From positions 1 to 9,193 of the forward strand of contig JAGHBR010000421.1 of assembly GCA_021160885.1 (NCBI GenBank): 9,193 bases of DNA, written 5' to 3'. The notes beneath the pieces were generated by a model. It was given only the letters and a program-made list of their open reading frames with translations. It ran no database searches and was not told the DNA's origin. The translations under genes were made by a program, and so were the position numbers. Shown here one piece after another: positions 8,103-9,193 of this stretch (position 1 is the stretch's first letter; each line of letters opens with the position of its first letter). Source of the stretch: Caldisericaceae bacterium. Lineage in GTDB: Bacteria; Calditrichota; Calditrichia; Calditrichales; Calditrichaceae.

Positions 8103-8110
8103 TGTTCTGA

Positions 8111-8938
8111 TTAATTATTGATTTTAGCCTTGATGTCATCCAGCTCCTTGCGGTAGCGGCCCTGTGGGTAGGTTTTGATCATTTGCTGATAATACTTTTC
8201 AAATACATCATTGCGTCCCAAACGGTGGAACGAGACAGCTGTCAAAAAGCCCAGTGTTTCTTTGTCGAAAAAGTTTTCGTCTAATTTGGCCGTGGCTTCG
8301 CACAAATTGATGGTTTTTAAATAGTCCTTGCGATCAAAGGCAATAAAAGCCAGTCCAAACAGTCCGGTAGCCCGCTGTTTGCCCTCGCCGGCATGTTCCA
8401 GAAGTTCTTCAAAAATTTTTTCCGCTTCGTCTAACTGATCCTGGTAATATTTTACAAAACCTTTCATGTACAGCACCGACAGCCAGTAATCGCGATTGTT
8501 CTGGAAAAAGTAACCTTCGACTTCGTTCAAAAGTTCCTCGGCCTGAGGGTATTTTTGATGTTTAAAATAGAGTTTGGCCAGATTGAAGATGGCGTACTGC
8601 TGTTTAACCGAATTGCGATCGATGCGTAGCGATTGCTCCAGATTTTCAATTGCTGGCTGATCCTGCCCCAGGGCCATGTAGCTAAAGCCAATCAGGCGGT
8701 ACAGGTCTTCTTTGGCCTGGTAATCTGCATTCAGATTCAGACAGTTTTCGGCGGCTTCAATACAGCTTTGAAAGGATTGCAGATGGTAGAACGTCCAGCT
8801 TAGTTCGGCCCAGATAAACGCTCTGCTCTGGTCATCCGTCGCTTCTTTTAAAGCTTGTAGATAGGTTTCTTTGGCTTTTTTGTAATTTTGATTACTCAAA
8901 TATTTACGGGCAATTTCTAATGTGTTTTGTTTTTCCAT
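8111..8938 (-). CDS. Tetratricopeptide-repeat protein, function unknown
   Basis: A 275-aa protein built almost wholly of TPR-like helical pairs at about 5-34, 41-70, 77-107, 115-145, 153-183, 188-220 and 227-256. The clearest repeats are LIGFSYMALGQDQPAIENLEQ (within 82-102) and KYYQDQLDEAEKIFEELLE (163-181). No signal peptide or membrane segment is visible, so it should be cytoplasmic and act as a protein-protein scaffold. AGGT lies 6 nt before the ATG. It sits 8 bp upstream of mfd in the same orientation, so the two are probably cotranscribed. Nothing in the sequence identifies its partner; a link to Mfd or repair is only positional. A generic scaffold unrelated to mfd is equally possible. 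Confidence 0.85.
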   Translation of the reverse strand: MEKQNTLEIARKYLSNQNYKKAKETYLQALKEATDDQSRAFIWAELSWTFYHLQSFQSCIEAAENCLNLNADYQAKEDLYRLIGFSYMALGQDQPAIENLEQSLRIDRNSVKQQYAIFNLAKLYFKHQKYPQAEELLNEVEGYFFQNNRDYWLSVLYMKGFVKYYQDQLDEAEKIFEELLEHAGEGKQRATGLFGLAFIAFDRKDYLKTINLCEATAKLDENFFDKETLGFLTAVSFHRLGRNDVFEKYYQQMIKTYPQGRYRKELDDIKAKINN

Positions 8939-8944
8939 GTGGTT

Positions 8945-8948
8945 ACCT
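8945..8948 (-). promoter_or_regulatory. Ribosome binding site of the TPR gene
   Basis: AGGT on the minus strand, 6 nt before the ATG at 8938. Only moderate complementarity to 16S rRNA, but the spacing is right and it supports the chosen start. Confidence 0.45.
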
Positions 8949-8967
8949 GATTTTCTTTAATTAAACC

Positions 8968-9001
8968 GCATAAAATAAGCCAAAGATCAAGCCAATGGCA
9001 A
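8968..9001 (-). promoter_or_regulatory. Candidate promoter(s) of the TPR-mfd unit
   Basis: Two readings overlap on the minus strand. A sigma-70-type pair is TTGCCA (9001-8996, 5 of 6 matches), an 18-bp spacer and TATTTT (8977-8972, 4 of 6). A sigma-54-type element is TGGC (8982-8979), 7 bp, then ATGC (8971-8968), which keeps the diagnostic GG-N10-GC spacing. The sigma-54 reading would start transcription near 8956, leaving an 18-nt leader that still contains the ribosome site. TTGGCTT occurs twice here (8995-8989 and 8983-8977, one helical turn apart). Neither reading is proven. Confidence 0.3.
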
Positions 9002-9065
9002 ATTTATTTTATGGTAAAAAGCGCATTGTGACGTGATTCATCAGCTTAAAAGATGTCTACACTTT

Positions 9066-9108
9066 ATTAAATTTTGAATAAGAAGGCAGTTAATTCTCAA
9101 AATTTAAT
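9066..9108. repeat. 12-bp perfect inverted repeat in the intergenic region
   Basis: ATTAAATTTTGA (9066-9077) is matched exactly by its reverse complement TCAAAATTTAAT (9097-9108), separated by 19 bp. No T-run follows on either strand, and the arms are AT-rich, so it does not look like an intrinsic terminator. It lies between the minus-strand TPR gene and the possible plus-strand metG start, so a regulator binding site serving one or both directions is a reasonable guess. Confidence 0.6.
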
Positions 9109-9155
9109 TTAGCCCATCTTGAACAGGAAAGTGCGTTAATTCCTTAAAAAACAAC

Positions 9156-9193
9156 ATGCCAAAAAATTTTATTACCACTACAATATTGTATAA
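9156..9193 (+). CDS. metG: Possible N-terminus of methionyl-tRNA synthetase (cut by window edge)
   Basis: The plus-strand frame from ATG 9156 reads MPKNFITTTILY and then a codon beginning AA as the window ends. This fits the first strand of class I methionyl-tRNA synthetases, where sequences such as KFLITSALPY precede the HIGH motif; 12 residues align without gaps by eye, with mostly conservative changes. The HIGH signature itself would lie about 10 residues beyond the edge. No Shine-Dalgarno is visible within 15 nt; AGGAAAG at 9125-9131 is too far away. The match is short, so another protein or chance is possible. Confidence 0.4.
   Translation, partial: MPKNFITTTILY

Larger units (their letters stand above)
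8939..9155. other. Probable divergent intergenic control region
   Basis: About 217 bp with no convincing gene. It contains the TPR promoter candidates near its left end, the 12-bp inverted repeat (9066-9108), and an 8-bp direct repeat GTTAATTC (9089-9096 and 9135-9142, 46 bp apart). If the metG call at 9156 is right, the flanking genes diverge and promoters for both should lie here. I saw no good plus-strand promoter; TTGAAC at 9119-9124 has no matching -10 box. Confidence 0.4.

Noticed and set aside
9030..9046. TGTGACGTGATTCATCA, loosely like a CRP/FNR-family site
   Set aside because: Only the left half matches the consensus well; the right half fits at 3 of 5 positions, which is weak for a single unconserved instance.
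9125..9145. AGGAA...TTCCT hairpin before the possible metG
   Set aside because: The stem is only 5 bp with a large loop and no T-run, so it is not credible as a terminator or riboswitch element.
9104..9157. Short minus-strand frame MLFFKELTHFPVQDGLN, open back to the window edge
   Set aside because: It would be a 29-residue tail of an upstream gene or a 17-aa peptide. There is no ribosome site, the composition is that of AT-rich spacer, and it overlaps the better-supported plus-strand metG start.

Overview
The window is about 9.2 kb of moderately AT-rich bacterial chromosome. Six genes run on the minus strand and fill nearly all of it. Two lipoprotein signal peptides, a full-length SurA-type periplasmic chaperone and a sigma-54 activator point to a Gram-negative bacterium. 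The overall flavour (lipid-anchored parvulins in series, Lys/Ile-rich proteins) suggests the FCB/Calditrichota side of the tree. That placement is inference; no marker gene fixes it.

Layout in transcription order, from high to low coordinates. First comes a 217-bp stretch with no clear gene on the minus strand (8939-9155). It probably serves as a divergent control region, because a plus-strand reading frame at 9156, running off the right edge, looks like the very start of a methionyl-tRNA synthetase. Then come a cytoplasmic TPR protein (8111-8938) and, 8 bp later, the transcription-repair coupling factor Mfd (4782-8102). A 136-bp gap follows (4646-4781), holding a weak candidate promoter and a very strong ribosome binding site. 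Three consecutive parvulin-type foldase genes follow: a 570-aa lipoprotein with two PpiC-like domains (2933-4645), a 278-aa lipoprotein with one (2100-2936, 4-bp overlap with the gene before) and a 426-aa SurA-like protein with two (804-2084). Two bases after the last of these starts a sigma-54-dependent activator (1-801). It has a receiver-like N-terminus and an AAA+ domain, and its C-terminus lies beyond the left edge.

The three foldase genes look like an outer-membrane-protein folding module: two chaperones anchored to a membrane by lipid and one soluble in the periplasm, made from one transcript. The tight packing suggests that the sigma-54 activator is cotranscribed with them, so it may control the module or another envelope function. 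TPR and mfd form an upstream pair that may read through into the foldases.

Most of the window is conventional. The points worth a second look are the graded loss of catalytic residues across the parvulin domains, the poorly conserved receiver pocket of the activator, the coupling of that activator to surA, and the inverted repeat and sigma-54-like promoter in the right-hand intergenic region.
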